Part shown: positions 35,687 through 44,484 of the stretch, in pieces | Position numbering within the stretch: the stretch's first letter is position 1 | Layout of the letters: the number at the start of each line of letters is the position of its first letter | NCBI RefSeq assembly: GCF_025136295.1 | Contig: NZ_CP062788.1 | Coordinates: forward strand, 1,326,001 to 1,390,000 | Length of the DNA: 64,000 bases | Source of the DNA: Aestuariispira ectoiniformans | GTDB taxonomy: Bacteria; Pseudomonadota; Alphaproteobacteria; UBA8366; Aestuariispiraceae | Direction of reading: 5' to 3' | Position numbers and translations under genes: made by a program | The notes under the pieces: model-generated | Databases searched by the model: none | Told to the model about the DNA's origin: nothing | Seen by the model: only the letters and a program-made list of their open reading frames with translations

Positions 35687-36682
35687 TTACAGAAGCTCCC
35701 GGCCTTTCGCCACGTAACCCGCAAAGGCGTCCGCACCGATGTTGGAGCCGCAGGCGATGACGCCGACGCGTTTGCCCGCCAGTTCCTCTTTCAGCACCGA
35801 CATGGCGGCGGCCGTTGAGGCGGCACCCGCCGGTTCGACGGCGATTTTGAGGGCGTCGTAGAGGACGGCCATGCCGCGCAGCATGTCTTCGTCTTCGATA
35901 CGCACCACACGGTCCACATGGGCGTGCGCCACGGCGAAGGAATAGGGCATGGCGAGCGGGGAGCCCAGGCTGTCGGCGATGGTCTGGACCTTTTCCAGTT
36001 TTTCCGGCTGGCCGGACTGGAAGCTGCGATACATGCTGTCGGCACCAAAGGGTTCGACGCCGATTACCTCGATCTTCGGGTTCATTGCCTTGAAGGCGGT
36101 CGACATGCCGGAGATCAGGCCGCCGCCGCCGATGGGCACAATTGCCACATCCAGGTCGGGCACCTGGGTTGCGTATTCATAGCCGCAGGTGCCGGTACCC
36201 AGCGTCAGGTAACGCCCTTCAAACGGGTGGACGAAGGTTCGGCCTTCCTCCTGTTTGATACGCTCCACCTCGTCAAAGGCGGCGTGGATATCTTCCACCA
36301 GAATCACTTCCGCACCCTGCGCCCGGCAGCCCGCCACCCGGATCGGGTCGGCGGTTTTCGTCATGACGACCTTGGCATGGACACCGGCCTTGTTGGCGGC
36401 CCAACTTGCGGCCAGGGCATGGTTGCCCGCGCTGACGGTGGTGATACCGCGCTGGCGCTCATCCTCGTTGAGGGCTTCGACGCTGAGCAATGCACCACGG
36501 GCCTTGAAGGAACCGGCCTGCTGAAACAGCTCCAGCTTGATCGACATCTCCGCGCCGTCGGGCAGATAGGGCGCGATACGGTCGGAGGAGAGTTTCACCA
36601 CCGGCGTGTTGACGATCTTGCCCTGCAGGCTGTTTGCCGCCTGTTTGATTTCATTCAGGCTCGGTGCCGGATGCTCGGTCAT
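35687..36682 (-). CDS. PLP-dependent threonine/serine dehydratase family protein
   Basis: A 331-residue fold-type II PLP enzyme. The cofactor Lys lies in ELFQQAGSFKARGALLS, the phosphate-binding glycine loop in IVPIGGGGLISGM, and SAGNHALAASWAANKAGV is also conserved. It would deaminate threonine or serine to the keto acid; a serine racemase or hydroxyaspartate activity cannot be excluded. There is no ACT regulatory domain, so it is unlikely to be the feedback-inhibited biosynthetic IlvA. The ATG at 36682 with GGGGGAA upstream is preferred over 36730. Confidence 0.88.
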   Translation of the reverse strand: MTEHPAPSLNEIKQAANSLQGKIVNTPVVKLSSDRIAPYLPDGAEMSIKLELFQQAGSFKARGALLSVEALNEDERQRGITTVSAGNHALAASWAANKAGVHAKVVMTKTADPIRVAGCRAQGAEVILVEDIHAAFDEVERIKQEEGRTFVHPFEGRYLTLGTGTCGYEYATQVPDLDVAIVPIGGGGLISGMSTAFKAMNPKIEVIGVEPFGADSMYRSFQSGQPEKLEKVQTIADSLGSPLAMPYSFAVAHAHVDRVVRIEDEDMLRGMAVLYDALKIAVEPAGAASTAAAMSVLKEELAGKRVGVIACGSNIGADAFAGYVAKGRELL

Positions 36683-36786
36683 GTCGGTTCCCCCATCACA
36701 GGTGTCTTGTGGTTTTTCTTCTTCCGTCATTAGTTAAGGATGGTCTAGAAAAACACAATCTCAAAAAATGCAGTAAGGGGAAGGAC

Positions 36787-37425
36787 ATGCCGGATTCGAT
36801 CATCCCATCAACCGAAGACCATTCGATTTCCAGTATTGAAGAGCTGGAAGAGGTCTACGGGCCGGTTCCCGAAAGGGCGCTGAAAAAGGAGATCGACTAT
36901 ATCTCCGACGACTATCGGACCTGGATCGAAAACTCCCCCTTTGTGGCGGTTGCCACCGTCGGGCCGGAAGGCATGGATTGCTCGCCGCGTGGCGACGCAC
37001 CGGGTTTTGTCCATGTGGTGGACAACAAAACCCTGCTGATCCCCGACCGGCGCGGCAACAATCGGCTGGATACTTTGCGTAATATCGTGCGCGATGACCG
37101 TATATCACTGCTCTTCCTGATCCCCGGTATCGGCGAGACCATGCGGGTTAACGGTCGGGCGGTCATCACCACCGAGCCTGAGCTTTGCGCCAGCTTTGAG
37201 GTGCAGGGAAAAGCCCCGGCAAGCGTGATCCGCATCACCGTCGAGCGCATCTACTTCCAATGCCAGAAGGCCATTGCCCGCTCCGGCCTGTGGAAACCGG
37301 AAAGCCAGGTTGAACGCGGCACTGTTCCGACCGCAGGCAAGATGCTGAATGGCGTGATGCAGGGCTTCGACGGCGAAGCCTATGACCGGAACTACCCGGA
37401 ACATATGAAGAAGACGATTTATTAG
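36787..37425 (+). CDS. FMN-binding PPOX-family flavoprotein (MSMEG_1061-like)
   Basis: A 212-residue split-barrel protein of the pyridoxamine phosphate oxidase-like class. The segment GMDCSPRGDAPGFVHVVDNK followed by PDRRGNNRLDTLRNIV is characteristic of this subgroup, presumed to bind FMN or F420-like flavin. The reaction is unknown. The ATG at 36787 has GGGGAAGG upstream. It is divergent from the dehydratase gene. Confidence 0.88.
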   Translation: MPDSIIPSTEDHSISSIEELEEVYGPVPERALKKEIDYISDDYRTWIENSPFVAVATVGPEGMDCSPRGDAPGFVHVVDNKTLLIPDRRGNNRLDTLRNIVRDDRISLLFLIPGIGETMRVNGRAVITTEPELCASFEVQGKAPASVIRITVERIYFQCQKAIARSGLWKPESQVERGTVPTAGKMLNGVMQGFDGEAYDRNYPEHMKKTIY

Positions 37426-37489
37426 GGCGAAGCGAACAAACCAACCCCGTCATGGCCGGTCTTGCCTTAAAAGACTGGACTTTTCCCAC

Positions 37490-37498
37490 TTATCCACA
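37490..37498 (+). promoter_or_regulatory. perfect consensus DnaA box upstream of dapF
   Basis: TTATCCACA, the strict DnaA 9-mer, lies in the gap between the PPOX gene and dapF, next to AT-rich and GCGCGCG tracts. I saw no second perfect box nearby, so this is more likely a regulatory or titration site than an origin. Confidence 0.45.
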
Positions 37499-37608
37499 AT
37501 ATAACGCGCGCGAGCTTTTTTATGCAGGTTGTTGCTGCATGATGGGGCGTTCGGCGTATGATGGAGGCTGAACGCGAGACTGGCATTCAGATGTTAGGTA
37601 GTGACGTG

Positions 37609-38427
37609 ATGAATATCCCATTCCGGAAGATGCACGGGCTGGGCAACGATTTTGTCGTTGTCGATGGCCGGGACAAAGACTGGCTTCTGTCCCGCGATCA
37701 GGTGCGCCTGATGTCCGACCGCCGGTTCGGGATCGGGTGCGACCAGTTCATCATCATGGAGCCGGTTGATGGCGATGCGGATGTCTTCATGCGCATCTAT
37801 AATCCGGATGGCTCCGAATCCGGGGCCTGCGGGAATGCCACGCGCTGCGTTGCTTCGCTTTTGATGGACGAAACAGCCAAGGATCAGGTTGTGATCCGCA
37901 CCCGGCGCGGCGATCTTCATGCCCGTAACGCCGGTGAGGGGAACTACACGGTTGATATGGGCGCGGCCCAGCTTGACTGGCACGACGTCCCCCTGTCGGA
38001 AGACATGAATACGGAATGCCTGCCCATCGACATTGAACAGATCGGTGGCCCGGTGGCGGTCGGCATGGGCAATCCCCATTGCGTTTTCTTTGTAGACGAT
38101 GCCGAGGCGCTGCCGCTGGAAAAGATCGGGCCGCAGATCGAACATCACCGGCTGTTTCCCGAACGCACCAATGTGGAACTGGTGACCGTGCGCCCCGATG
38201 GCACGATGCGCCTGCGCGTCTGGGAGCGCGGGGCAGGGCGGACGCTGGCCTGCGGGTCCGGGGCCTGTGCGACCATCGTTGCCGCCGTGCGCCGGGGATT
38301 GATCGACGGGCGCAAGGCGCGGATCGAGATGGATGGCGGCTGGCTGACCCTTGAGTGGCTGGAAAACGGGCATGTGTTGATGACCGGCCCGGTGGCGACG
38401 GCCTTCACCGGGGAATGGCTGCTATGA
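37609..38427 (+). CDS. dapF: diaminopimelate epimerase
   Basis: A 272-residue PLP-independent epimerase that converts LL- to meso-diaminopimelate for lysine and peptidoglycan. Both catalytic cysteines are visible, in GACGNATRC and ACGSGACAT. I chose the ATG at 37609 (MNIPFRKMHGLGNDFVV) by homology; 37558 is an earlier in-frame start. The stop overlaps the mtaB start by 4 bp (ATGA), making a dapF-mtaB-ftsY operon. Confidence 0.97.
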   Translation: MNIPFRKMHGLGNDFVVVDGRDKDWLLSRDQVRLMSDRRFGIGCDQFIIMEPVDGDADVFMRIYNPDGSESGACGNATRCVASLLMDETAKDQVVIRTRRGDLHARNAGEGNYTVDMGAAQLDWHDVPLSEDMNTECLPIDIEQIGGPVAVGMGNPHCVFFVDDAEALPLEKIGPQIEHHRLFPERTNVELVTVRPDGTMRLRVWERGAGRTLACGSGACATIVAAVRRGLIDGRKARIEMDGGWLTLEWLENGHVLMTGPVATAFTGEWLL

Positions 38428-39710
38428 GCAACGCCCCGCATAAGGATGTGGAAATCGTCACCTTCGGCTGCCGGTTGAATGCCTATGAATCCGAAGTCAT
38501 GCGGGAGAATGCCAAAAAGGCAGGCCTGCATGATGCCGTGATCATCAATACCTGTGCGGTAACGGCAGAGGCCGAACGTCAGGCCCGCCAGACCATCCGC
38601 AAGGCGCGGCGGGAAAATCCCGATGCCCAGATCATCGTGACCGGCTGTGCCGCCCAGGTACATCCCGATGACTTTGCCGGTATGGCCGAGGTGGACCGCG
38701 TTGTCGGCAATATGGAAAAGATGCAGGCCGATACCTTCGACCAGTTCGGCGTGGCTAGCGCGGAAAAGGTTCTGGTCAACGATATCATGTCGGTTGAAGA
38801 AACCGCCGGTCATCTGGTCGCCGGGTTCGAAGGCCGGGCGCGCGCCTTTGTTCAGGTGCAAAACGGCTGCGATCATCGCTGTACCTTCTGCATCATCCCC
38901 TATGGCCGCGGCAACAGCCGTTCCGTGCCGATGGGCGAAGTGGTCTCCCAGGTGAAACAACTGGTTGCCAATGGCTATAAGGAAGTGGTGCTGACCGGGG
39001 TGGATATCACCTCCTACGGCGGGGACCTGCCGGGTGAGCCGACCTTGGGGCAGATGGTCCGCCGTCTGATGGCGGCCGTGCCGGAACTGCCGCGCCTGCG
39101 CATTTCTTCCATCGACTGTATCGAAATGGATGATGACCTGTTCCAGGTGATCGCGGAAGAGCCGCGCATCATGCCGCATCTGCATCTGTCGCTCCAAGCC
39201 GGGGACGACATGATCCTGAAGCGGATGAAACGCCGCCATCTGCGCGATCATGCCATTGAGTTGTGCCAGCGCCTTCGCGCGGCCCGACCGGATATGGTGC
39301 TGGGTGCGGACCTGATTGCCGGTTTCCCGACGGAAACGGACGAGATGTTCGAAAACACGTTGCGGGCGGTGGACGACTGCGACCTGACCTGGTTGCATGT
39401 CTTTCCCTATTCGGAACGGCCGGGCACGCCTGCTGCGAAAATCCCGAACCAGGTGCCCAAGGCCCTGCGCAAGGAACGCGCCGCCCGCCTGCGCGCCAAG
39501 GGGGCGGAGAAGGAAGCGGCCCATCTGGCCGCCCAGGTTGGCAGGATGGCCCATGTGCTTTTCGAGAAAGACGGCGTGGGCCGTACGGAATATTTCGCGC
39601 CGGTGCGCTTGTCAGAACCGGTGGAAGACGGCAGTTTGCTGACTGTCGAGATAACAGGGGTTGAAGAGAACATGCTTTTGGCAAAACCGGTTCGTGAGGC
39701 CGCAGCATGA
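38424..39710 (+). CDS. mtaB: tRNA t6A37 methylthiotransferase MtaB
   Basis: A 428-residue radical-SAM methylthiotransferase that turns t6A37 into ms2t6A37 in ANN-decoding tRNAs. The N-terminal UPF0004 domain gives cluster ligands in TFGCRLNAYE, NTCAVTAEA and TGCAAQV. The radical SAM motif is NGCDHRCTFCIIPYGRG. A C-terminal TRAM-like part follows. It is coupled to both neighbours by ATGA overlaps. Confidence 0.95.
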   Translation: MSNAPHKDVEIVTFGCRLNAYESEVMRENAKKAGLHDAVIINTCAVTAEAERQARQTIRKARRENPDAQIIVTGCAAQVHPDDFAGMAEVDRVVGNMEKMQADTFDQFGVASAEKVLVNDIMSVEETAGHLVAGFEGRARAFVQVQNGCDHRCTFCIIPYGRGNSRSVPMGEVVSQVKQLVANGYKEVVLTGVDITSYGGDLPGEPTLGQMVRRLMAAVPELPRLRISSIDCIEMDDDLFQVIAEEPRIMPHLHLSLQAGDDMILKRMKRRHLRDHAIELCQRLRAARPDMVLGADLIAGFPTETDEMFENTLRAVDDCDLTWLHVFPYSERPGTPAAKIPNQVPKALRKERAARLRAKGAEKEAAHLAAQVGRMAHVLFEKDGVGRTEYFAPVRLSEPVEDGSLLTVEITGVEENMLLAKPVREAAA

Positions 39711-40627
39711 GTGGTTGGTTTTCCCGGCTGAAGGCCGGTCTGTCCAAATCCTCAAGCAAGATCGTTGGCGGCATCGCCGATGTCATCAAAAAGCGCAAGC
39801 TGGACGATGAGGCGCTGGAAGAACTGGAAGAGGTTCTGATCACCGCCGATATGGGCCCGGCGACGGCGGCCAAGCTGACGGCGGCGCTGGCCAAATCCCG
39901 CTTTGACAAGGAAGTCACGGACGAGGAAGTACGTGGTGCGCTGGCCGAGGAAATCGCCACGATCCTGGAGCCGGTTGCCAAGCCGCTGGAAATTAATAGC
40001 AGTCTGAAACCCCATGTGGTTCTGGTGGTCGGCGTGAATGGCAGTGGCAAGACCACCACCATCGGCAAACTGGCCCAGCATTACCGCGAACAGGGCCTGA
40101 AGGTCATGCTGGCGGCGGGCGACACCTTCCGTGCCGCGGCGGTGGAACAGTTGCAGATTTGGGGTGAGCGTACCGGCTGTCCGGTGATTGCCAAGGAAAC
40201 CGGTGCGGATGCCGCAGGCCTTGCCTTTGACGCGATCGAACGCGCCAAGGCGGAAGGCTCGGATGTGTTGCTGATCGACACGGCCGGTCGCCTGCATAAC
40301 AAGAAGGACCTGATGGCGGAGCTGGAAAAGGTTGTTCGTGTCATCCGCAAGAAGGATGAAACCGCGCCGCACAGCACGCTTCTGGTGCTGGATGCGACAG
40401 TCGGCCAGAACGCCCATTCCCAGGTCGAGACCTTCCGTGAGATGGTCAATGTCGGCGGTCTGGTGATGACCAAACTGGACGGTACGGCCAAGGGTGGCGT
40501 GCTGGTGGCGCTGGCGGAGAAATTCGGCCTGCCGATCCATGCCATCGGCGTGGGCGAGAAGGCAGAAGACCTGCGTCCCTTCAAGGCCGACGACTATGCC
40601 CGCAGCCTGATGGGCATTGCCGAGTAA
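39707..40627 (+). CDS. ftsY: signal recognition particle receptor FtsY
   Basis: A 306-residue SRP receptor GTPase. G-domain motifs are GVNGSGKTTTIGKLA, DTFRAAAVEQL, DTAGRL and TKLDGTAKGG. The long acidic A domain of E. coli FtsY is missing; only a short amphipathic start (MSGWFSRLKAGLSKSS) precedes the N domain, as usual in alphaproteobacteria. It receives Ffh-nascent chain complexes at the inner membrane. It is last in the dapF-mtaB-ftsY operon. Confidence 0.98.
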   Translation: MSGWFSRLKAGLSKSSSKIVGGIADVIKKRKLDDEALEELEEVLITADMGPATAAKLTAALAKSRFDKEVTDEEVRGALAEEIATILEPVAKPLEINSSLKPHVVLVVGVNGSGKTTTIGKLAQHYREQGLKVMLAAGDTFRAAAVEQLQIWGERTGCPVIAKETGADAAGLAFDAIERAKAEGSDVLLIDTAGRLHNKKDLMAELEKVVRVIRKKDETAPHSTLLVLDATVGQNAHSQVETFREMVNVGGLVMTKLDGTAKGGVLVALAEKFGLPIHAIGVGEKAEDLRPFKADDYARSLMGIAE

Positions 40628-40643
40628 GGCTTGCACTTCCGGT

Positions 40644-40677
40644 CTCCGGCGAAAGCATGCTATAGCAATCGCCGGAG
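40644..40677 (+). promoter_or_regulatory. hairpin that buries the AraC-gene ribosome site
   Basis: CTCCGGCGA (40644-40652) and TCGCCGGAG (40669-40677) pair perfectly over 9 bp. The 3' arm contains the GGAG of the Shine-Dalgarno (GGAGG, 40674-40678) for the ATG at 40687. No T-run follows, so it is not a typical ftsY terminator. It could gate translation of the regulator. Confidence 0.5.
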
Positions 40678-40686
40678 GCAGTTGAC

Positions 40687-41526
40687 ATGCTTGACCATCA
40701 ATCAGACTCCCACGAGGAAATGGGCGACATCCGGTTCCATGGTGCGAACCGGGATGACGTGCTTGTGGTCAGCGCCCTGCAAACCCGTCACAGTTATCCC
40801 AAGCACACCCATGACGCCTTTTGCTTTGGCGTGATGTATGACGGCGCGCAGGATTCGGTCTATGGGCAAAAGCACCGTGTGACCGAGGCGGGCGACGTGA
40901 TGCTCGTCAATCCGGGCGAGGTGCATGACGGGCTGCCACTCGGCGATCATGGCCGCAGCTTCAGAACCATCTATATCGAACCGCAACTGGTCCGGGATGC
41001 CGCCCGTGAGGCTGGCGTCGCAATGACCGGTAATCTGGAGGTGGCCCCGACAGCGGCCCAAGATCATGACCTTGCGCGGATCATCCATGTCCTGCACAAG
41101 GGTTATCGCGACGGGGAGGGGCGGTTAGGTACGGATGGCCTGCTGGTGGAACTGTTGGGGAAGGTGGTCCGGCGGCATGGGACGGAACGGGTCAGGCCGC
41201 ATTTCAACGCCGCTGCCGCGGTGGCTCTGGCGTGGCAACTGCTGCGGGATGACCCATTGACGGACCATAACCTGGACGATCTTGCGGCCCTCTGTGGCCT
41301 GTCAAAATTTCACTTCCTGCGCAGTTTCAAACGCGCCTATGGATTGTCGCCCTATAGTTTCCTGACACAATGCCGCCTGCAACGCGGGTTGGATCAGTTG
41401 CGGCGCGGTGTGAGTGTGACGCAGGCAGGGTTGGCTGCCGGTTTTTACGACCAGTCTCATTTCACGAGGCATTTCAAGAAGATATACGGCACCACACCAG
41501 GGGCGCTGCGCCTGTCCCTGTCATAG
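40687..41526 (+). CDS. AraC-family transcriptional regulator
   Basis: A 279-residue regulator. The N-terminal ~160 residues are a cupin-like ligand domain (SYPKHTHDAFCFGVMYDGAQ, VNPGEVHDG). The C-terminal ~100 residues hold two HTH units (LDDLAALCGLSKFHFLRSFK, VTQAGLAAGFYDQSHFTRHF). It is followed 68 bp later by a DMT exporter gene on the same strand, a common pairing in which the regulator activates the exporter. The ligand is unknown. Its ribosome site is inside a hairpin. Confidence 0.93.
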   Translation: MLDHQSDSHEEMGDIRFHGANRDDVLVVSALQTRHSYPKHTHDAFCFGVMYDGAQDSVYGQKHRVTEAGDVMLVNPGEVHDGLPLGDHGRSFRTIYIEPQLVRDAAREAGVAMTGNLEVAPTAAQDHDLARIIHVLHKGYRDGEGRLGTDGLLVELLGKVVRRHGTERVRPHFNAAAAVALAWQLLRDDPLTDHNLDDLAALCGLSKFHFLRSFKRAYGLSPYSFLTQCRLQRGLDQLRRGVSVTQAGLAAGFYDQSHFTRHFKKIYGTTPGALRLSLS

Positions 41527-41594
41527 GGCAATATTGTACAAGCGGTCTCCTCCGATCCGTCATAGGGATGAACGGTATCCCTGTGGAGGACATT

Positions 41595-42479
41595 ATGCTG
41601 TTACCCTATTTGTCTTTGGCGGCGGCCATGGCCCTGGTTGGACTGAATGTTCCGGTCAGTAAGGCTGTTGTCGTCTATATCCCGGTATTCCTGTTCGCCT
41701 TTCTGCGCTGTCTCTTCGGTTTTGTTGTCCTGGCACCGGTTCTTGTGCACAGGGGCGAATGGCGGCTGGATAAGGCCAGTGCGAAAACCCTGGCGTCACA
41801 GGCTTTTTTCGGGGCCTTCCTGTTTAACGTTTTCATCCTGTTGGGGGTCGAACGCACGTCTGCCGTCAGCGCCGGGATTATCACAAGCGCCATTCCGGCG
41901 GGGGCGGCATTGTTGGCCGTCTTTCTCTTTGGTGAGAAAATCCGGTTGCGCGAGATGGCGGTAATCGGCTGTGCGGTGTTGGGAATCTGTTTCGTCAATC
42001 TGGCCGGGGCCGGTTCCGGTGGTAAAAGTGACCTGTTGGGCAATATGCTGGTCCTGGGCGCGGTTTTGGCGGAATCCTATTTTCTGATGGTGGCACAACG
42101 GGCCTCCACCAGGCTTTCGGCCCTTGCCGCGACAACCTGGCTGAACGGATTTGCGGCCCTCATGTTCCTGCCGATGGCAATCTGGGAACTGCGTGACTTT
42201 GTCTGGACGTCGGTGCCGACCGACGTGTGGCTGATGGCGTTATATTTCTCTGCCACGGCCAGCGTGATTTGCTACGGGCTTTGGTTCTGGGGAGCCAAGC
42301 GGGTGCCGATGACACGCTCGGGCCTGTTTTCAGCCATTCTTCCTATGAGTGCGGTGATCGGCGGGGCGCTTATGCTGGATGAAACCGTAACACCGCTGCA
42401 TCTGGCAGGCATGTTGCTGACGATCACAGCGATTTTGCTGGGGGTGCTGCTTCCTGCGCGCCGGCGAAAACTTTCCTGA
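41595..42479 (+). CDS. EamA/DMT-family transporter
   Basis: A 294-residue inner-membrane protein with ten predicted helices in two EamA repeats (VERTSAVSAGIITSAIPAGA in the first, RVPMTRSGLFSAILPMSAVI in the second). Members mostly export amino acids or metabolites. The ATG at 41595 has GGAGG at 41585-41589. An in-frame extension back to 41370 overlaps the AraC gene and is not supported. Probably controlled by the AraC regulator upstream. Confidence 0.92.
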   Translation: MLLPYLSLAAAMALVGLNVPVSKAVVVYIPVFLFAFLRCLFGFVVLAPVLVHRGEWRLDKASAKTLASQAFFGAFLFNVFILLGVERTSAVSAGIITSAIPAGAALLAVFLFGEKIRLREMAVIGCAVLGICFVNLAGAGSGGKSDLLGNMLVLGAVLAESYFLMVAQRASTRLSALAATTWLNGFAALMFLPMAIWELRDFVWTSVPTDVWLMALYFSATASVICYGLWFWGAKRVPMTRSGLFSAILPMSAVIGGALMLDETVTPLHLAGMLLTITAILLGVLLPARRRKLS

Positions 42480-42488
42480 ACCGGGGGC

Positions 42489-43568
42489 TTAGCTCTTCTT
42501 CTTGCCGCCATGCTTCTGCTTTGCCTCAAAGAGGCTTTGCAGAAGTTCCTGGCCCATCTTGCCGCCATCGCCTTTGATCTTCTGGTTCATCACCACCTTG
42601 ATCAGGTCGATATGGCTGTTGATGAGGTCCAGTAGTTGCGGCGTGACCTTGGTGTCTTCCTCGGTGCATTCATAAAGCGACTTGCCGAACTGGGTCATCA
42701 GCGGGTAGCCGAAAATCCCACCCTGACCGCGCAGGTCAAGCGCGACCTTGTTGATCACCTCCAGATGGGAGGAGGCATCGTCCATTTCCTCGATGGCGCG
42801 GTGATGCGCCTGAACAAGTTTCTCGATGGATTCCGCAACCCAGTCCGCATAGTCGGTTTCCATGTCCGCGACCTTGGCTTCCGCCGCGTCCAGCAGGGCA
42901 GGATCAAATGCGGGTTCATTGTTGTCGCCGCTGGCACCCGTGGACAGTTTCGCACGCAAGGTCTTCGGCAGGCGGATTTCCCATACCTTTTTCTTGCTGT
43001 TCTTCAGCGCGGCCAGTTCCTTGCCGGAATAGACGGTTTCAATCTCATCTTTGCTCATCACGCGCCGATCATTGCGCACAGGTACGGTGCGTCGCCGGCG
43101 GTCCGGGCCGAAGTAGGTCGGGCAATAGATATAGGGACGGCCATGTTCAACAACCGCGACCAGGCGCTGTGCCATGGCATTGGCGGAGAAGGGTTTGGCC
43201 AGGAATTCATCGACACCGGCATCGCGGGCCTTGATGATAACGTCGCGGTCGGCGGCGGCAGAACACATGATGAAGGGCAGGAAACGGTCCGGCGATTTCG
43301 CGGACAGGCGGACCCAGCGTAAAAGCATGTTGCCGTCGACAACCGGCATGAACATATCGGATATAATGACGTCGACACCGCTCATGCCGACCATGGACTG
43401 AGTTTTCTTGGTGGCGGGAGACAGGATGGCGATGGCTTCTTCGCCGTTCTCCGCAGTCATGACCCGTTCGACGCCCAACGCGCGCAGAATACCAATAATC
43501 AGGCTGCGCATGAACTGGCTGTCCTCGACAACCAGGACTGATAGTCTGCTGAAATCAAGACGCGCCAT
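42489..43568 (-). CDS. CheY-like receiver protein with Hpt-like helical tail
   Basis: A 359-residue response regulator. Residues 8-135 are a receiver domain with acidic pocket ED (15-16), phospho-acceptor Asp71 in IISDMFMPVVDG and Lys125 in FLAKPFS. A Tyr-Phe-Gly-Pro-Asp-Arg run (about 150-160, YFGPDRRRR) follows. The last ~170 residues are helical, with VQAHHRAIEEMDDASSHLEV recalling histidine phosphotransfer domains. There is no DNA-binding or enzymatic output domain, so it probably acts by protein contact in a phosphorelay. No kinase is adjacent. Confidence 0.88.
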   Translation of the reverse strand: MARLDFSRLSVLVVEDSQFMRSLIIGILRALGVERVMTAENGEEAIAILSPATKKTQSMVGMSGVDVIISDMFMPVVDGNMLLRWVRLSAKSPDRFLPFIMCSAAADRDVIIKARDAGVDEFLAKPFSANAMAQRLVAVVEHGRPYIYCPTYFGPDRRRRTVPVRNDRRVMSKDEIETVYSGKELAALKNSKKKVWEIRLPKTLRAKLSTGASGDNNEPAFDPALLDAAEAKVADMETDYADWVAESIEKLVQAHHRAIEEMDDASSHLEVINKVALDLRGQGGIFGYPLMTQFGKSLYECTEEDTKVTPQLLDLINSHIDLIKVVMNQKIKGDGGKMGQELLQSLFEAKQKHGGKKKS

Positions 43569-43635
43569 CTACTGTTCTACTCACTCAAATCCATTTGGCC
43601 TGTTTATAGTATATCAAATTCGATTACGTAGCCCG

Positions 43636-43887
43636 TTATGCCAATATATTCAAATAATAACCACGTGCAGGGGCATCGCTTCGCGGCGTGTCGCCATCAC
43701 GGGTCAACAGCTTGTCCAGGCGATTGAAGGCGGTATCCAGGTCCAGCGGGTTGCGCTGGGGGGCTTTGGATCGACCGAATGTCTGGGCCTCACTGCGCGC
43801 CGGGCTGCTTTGGGGGCGCGGCGTGGTGGCCGGACTGTTGATGCCGGGGCGCTGTGGGCCAGAGTTGAAAACGCTGTTGTCGCTCAT
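43636..43887 (-). CDS. 83-residue Pro/Ser-rich small protein
   Basis: A small, mostly disordered protein: the first ~45 residues are rich in Pro, Ser, Ala and Arg. A short predicted helix follows (LDLDTAFNRLDKLLTRDGD), then an abrupt hydrophobic end, RGYYLNILA. I do not know the family. The helix-plus-tail layout suggests a short linear binding motif. It lies 67 bp upstream of the receiver gene on the same strand, so the two may be co-expressed. The ribosome site is weak. Confidence 0.6.
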   Translation of the reverse strand: MSDNSVFNSGPQRPGINSPATTPRPQSSPARSEAQTFGRSKAPQRNPLDLDTAFNRLDKLLTRDGDTPRSDAPARGYYLNILA

Positions 43888-43998
43888 TGCTCAGCAATTC
43901 GAATAATTGAATACTTACGGTAAGATAGTGTTATCTTCCGGGTATATTGCGGGGCGCGAAGTAAGGCGGTCAAGCTGATTTAGTTAAAAGGCGTCATA

Positions 43999-44379
43999 AT
44001 GAAGATACAGGCAGTCGACCATATTCAGGTAACCACCACATCCTCCCGGATAGATGACGTCCTTTATTTCTACCAGCAGGTTATGGGGCTGGTGCCTGTC
44101 GCCAAACCGGATGCGTTGGCCGGAAATGGCGGTGGCTGGTTTCAGGTGGGCGATCAGCAGCTTCATGTCTCGATCGAGAAGGGGGATGTGGCTGATGCCG
44201 CACAGAGCAAACGCCATATCTGCTATCGCGTTGATGACCTGAACCATTGGCAGGATCACCTGGATGCAAAGGGGGTGCCCTGGCAGCCTGACCATCAGCC
44301 CATTCCGGGCTGTGTCCGACTGTTCTTGCGGGACCCTGCCGGGAACCGGATAGAACTGATGCAGATTCTCGATGCATGA
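43999..44379 (+). CDS. VOC/glyoxalase superfamily protein
   Basis: A 126-residue vicinal-oxygen-chelate protein with the paired beta-alpha-beta-beta-beta layout. The start AVDHIQVTTTSSRIDDVLYF and the end LRDPAGNRIELMQIL are typical, carrying metal-ligand-type His and Glu. Members include glyoxalases, dioxygenases and fosfomycin-type resistance proteins; the activity here cannot be told. Confidence 0.87.
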   Translation: MKIQAVDHIQVTTTSSRIDDVLYFYQQVMGLVPVAKPDALAGNGGGWFQVGDQQLHVSIEKGDVADAAQSKRHICYRVDDLNHWQDHLDAKGVPWQPDHQPIPGCVRLFLRDPAGNRIELMQILDA

Positions 44380-44484
44380 ACAGGGCATGATGATTTCCTC
44401 ATGCCTGTATGAGGATATGTCTTTTCCCAGCATTCGAAATCTCTGCTAGCCTTCATTTCCTTCAGAAATTTGGGAGATTGGGCA

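Noticed and set aside
37440..37608. Replication origin around the DnaA box
   Set aside because: Only one perfect box, no cluster of boxes and no dnaA, parAB or hemE gene nearby.
44380..44408. Terminator after the VOC gene
   Set aside because: A stem with one bulged G can form (44380-44390 with 44399-44408), but no T-run follows.
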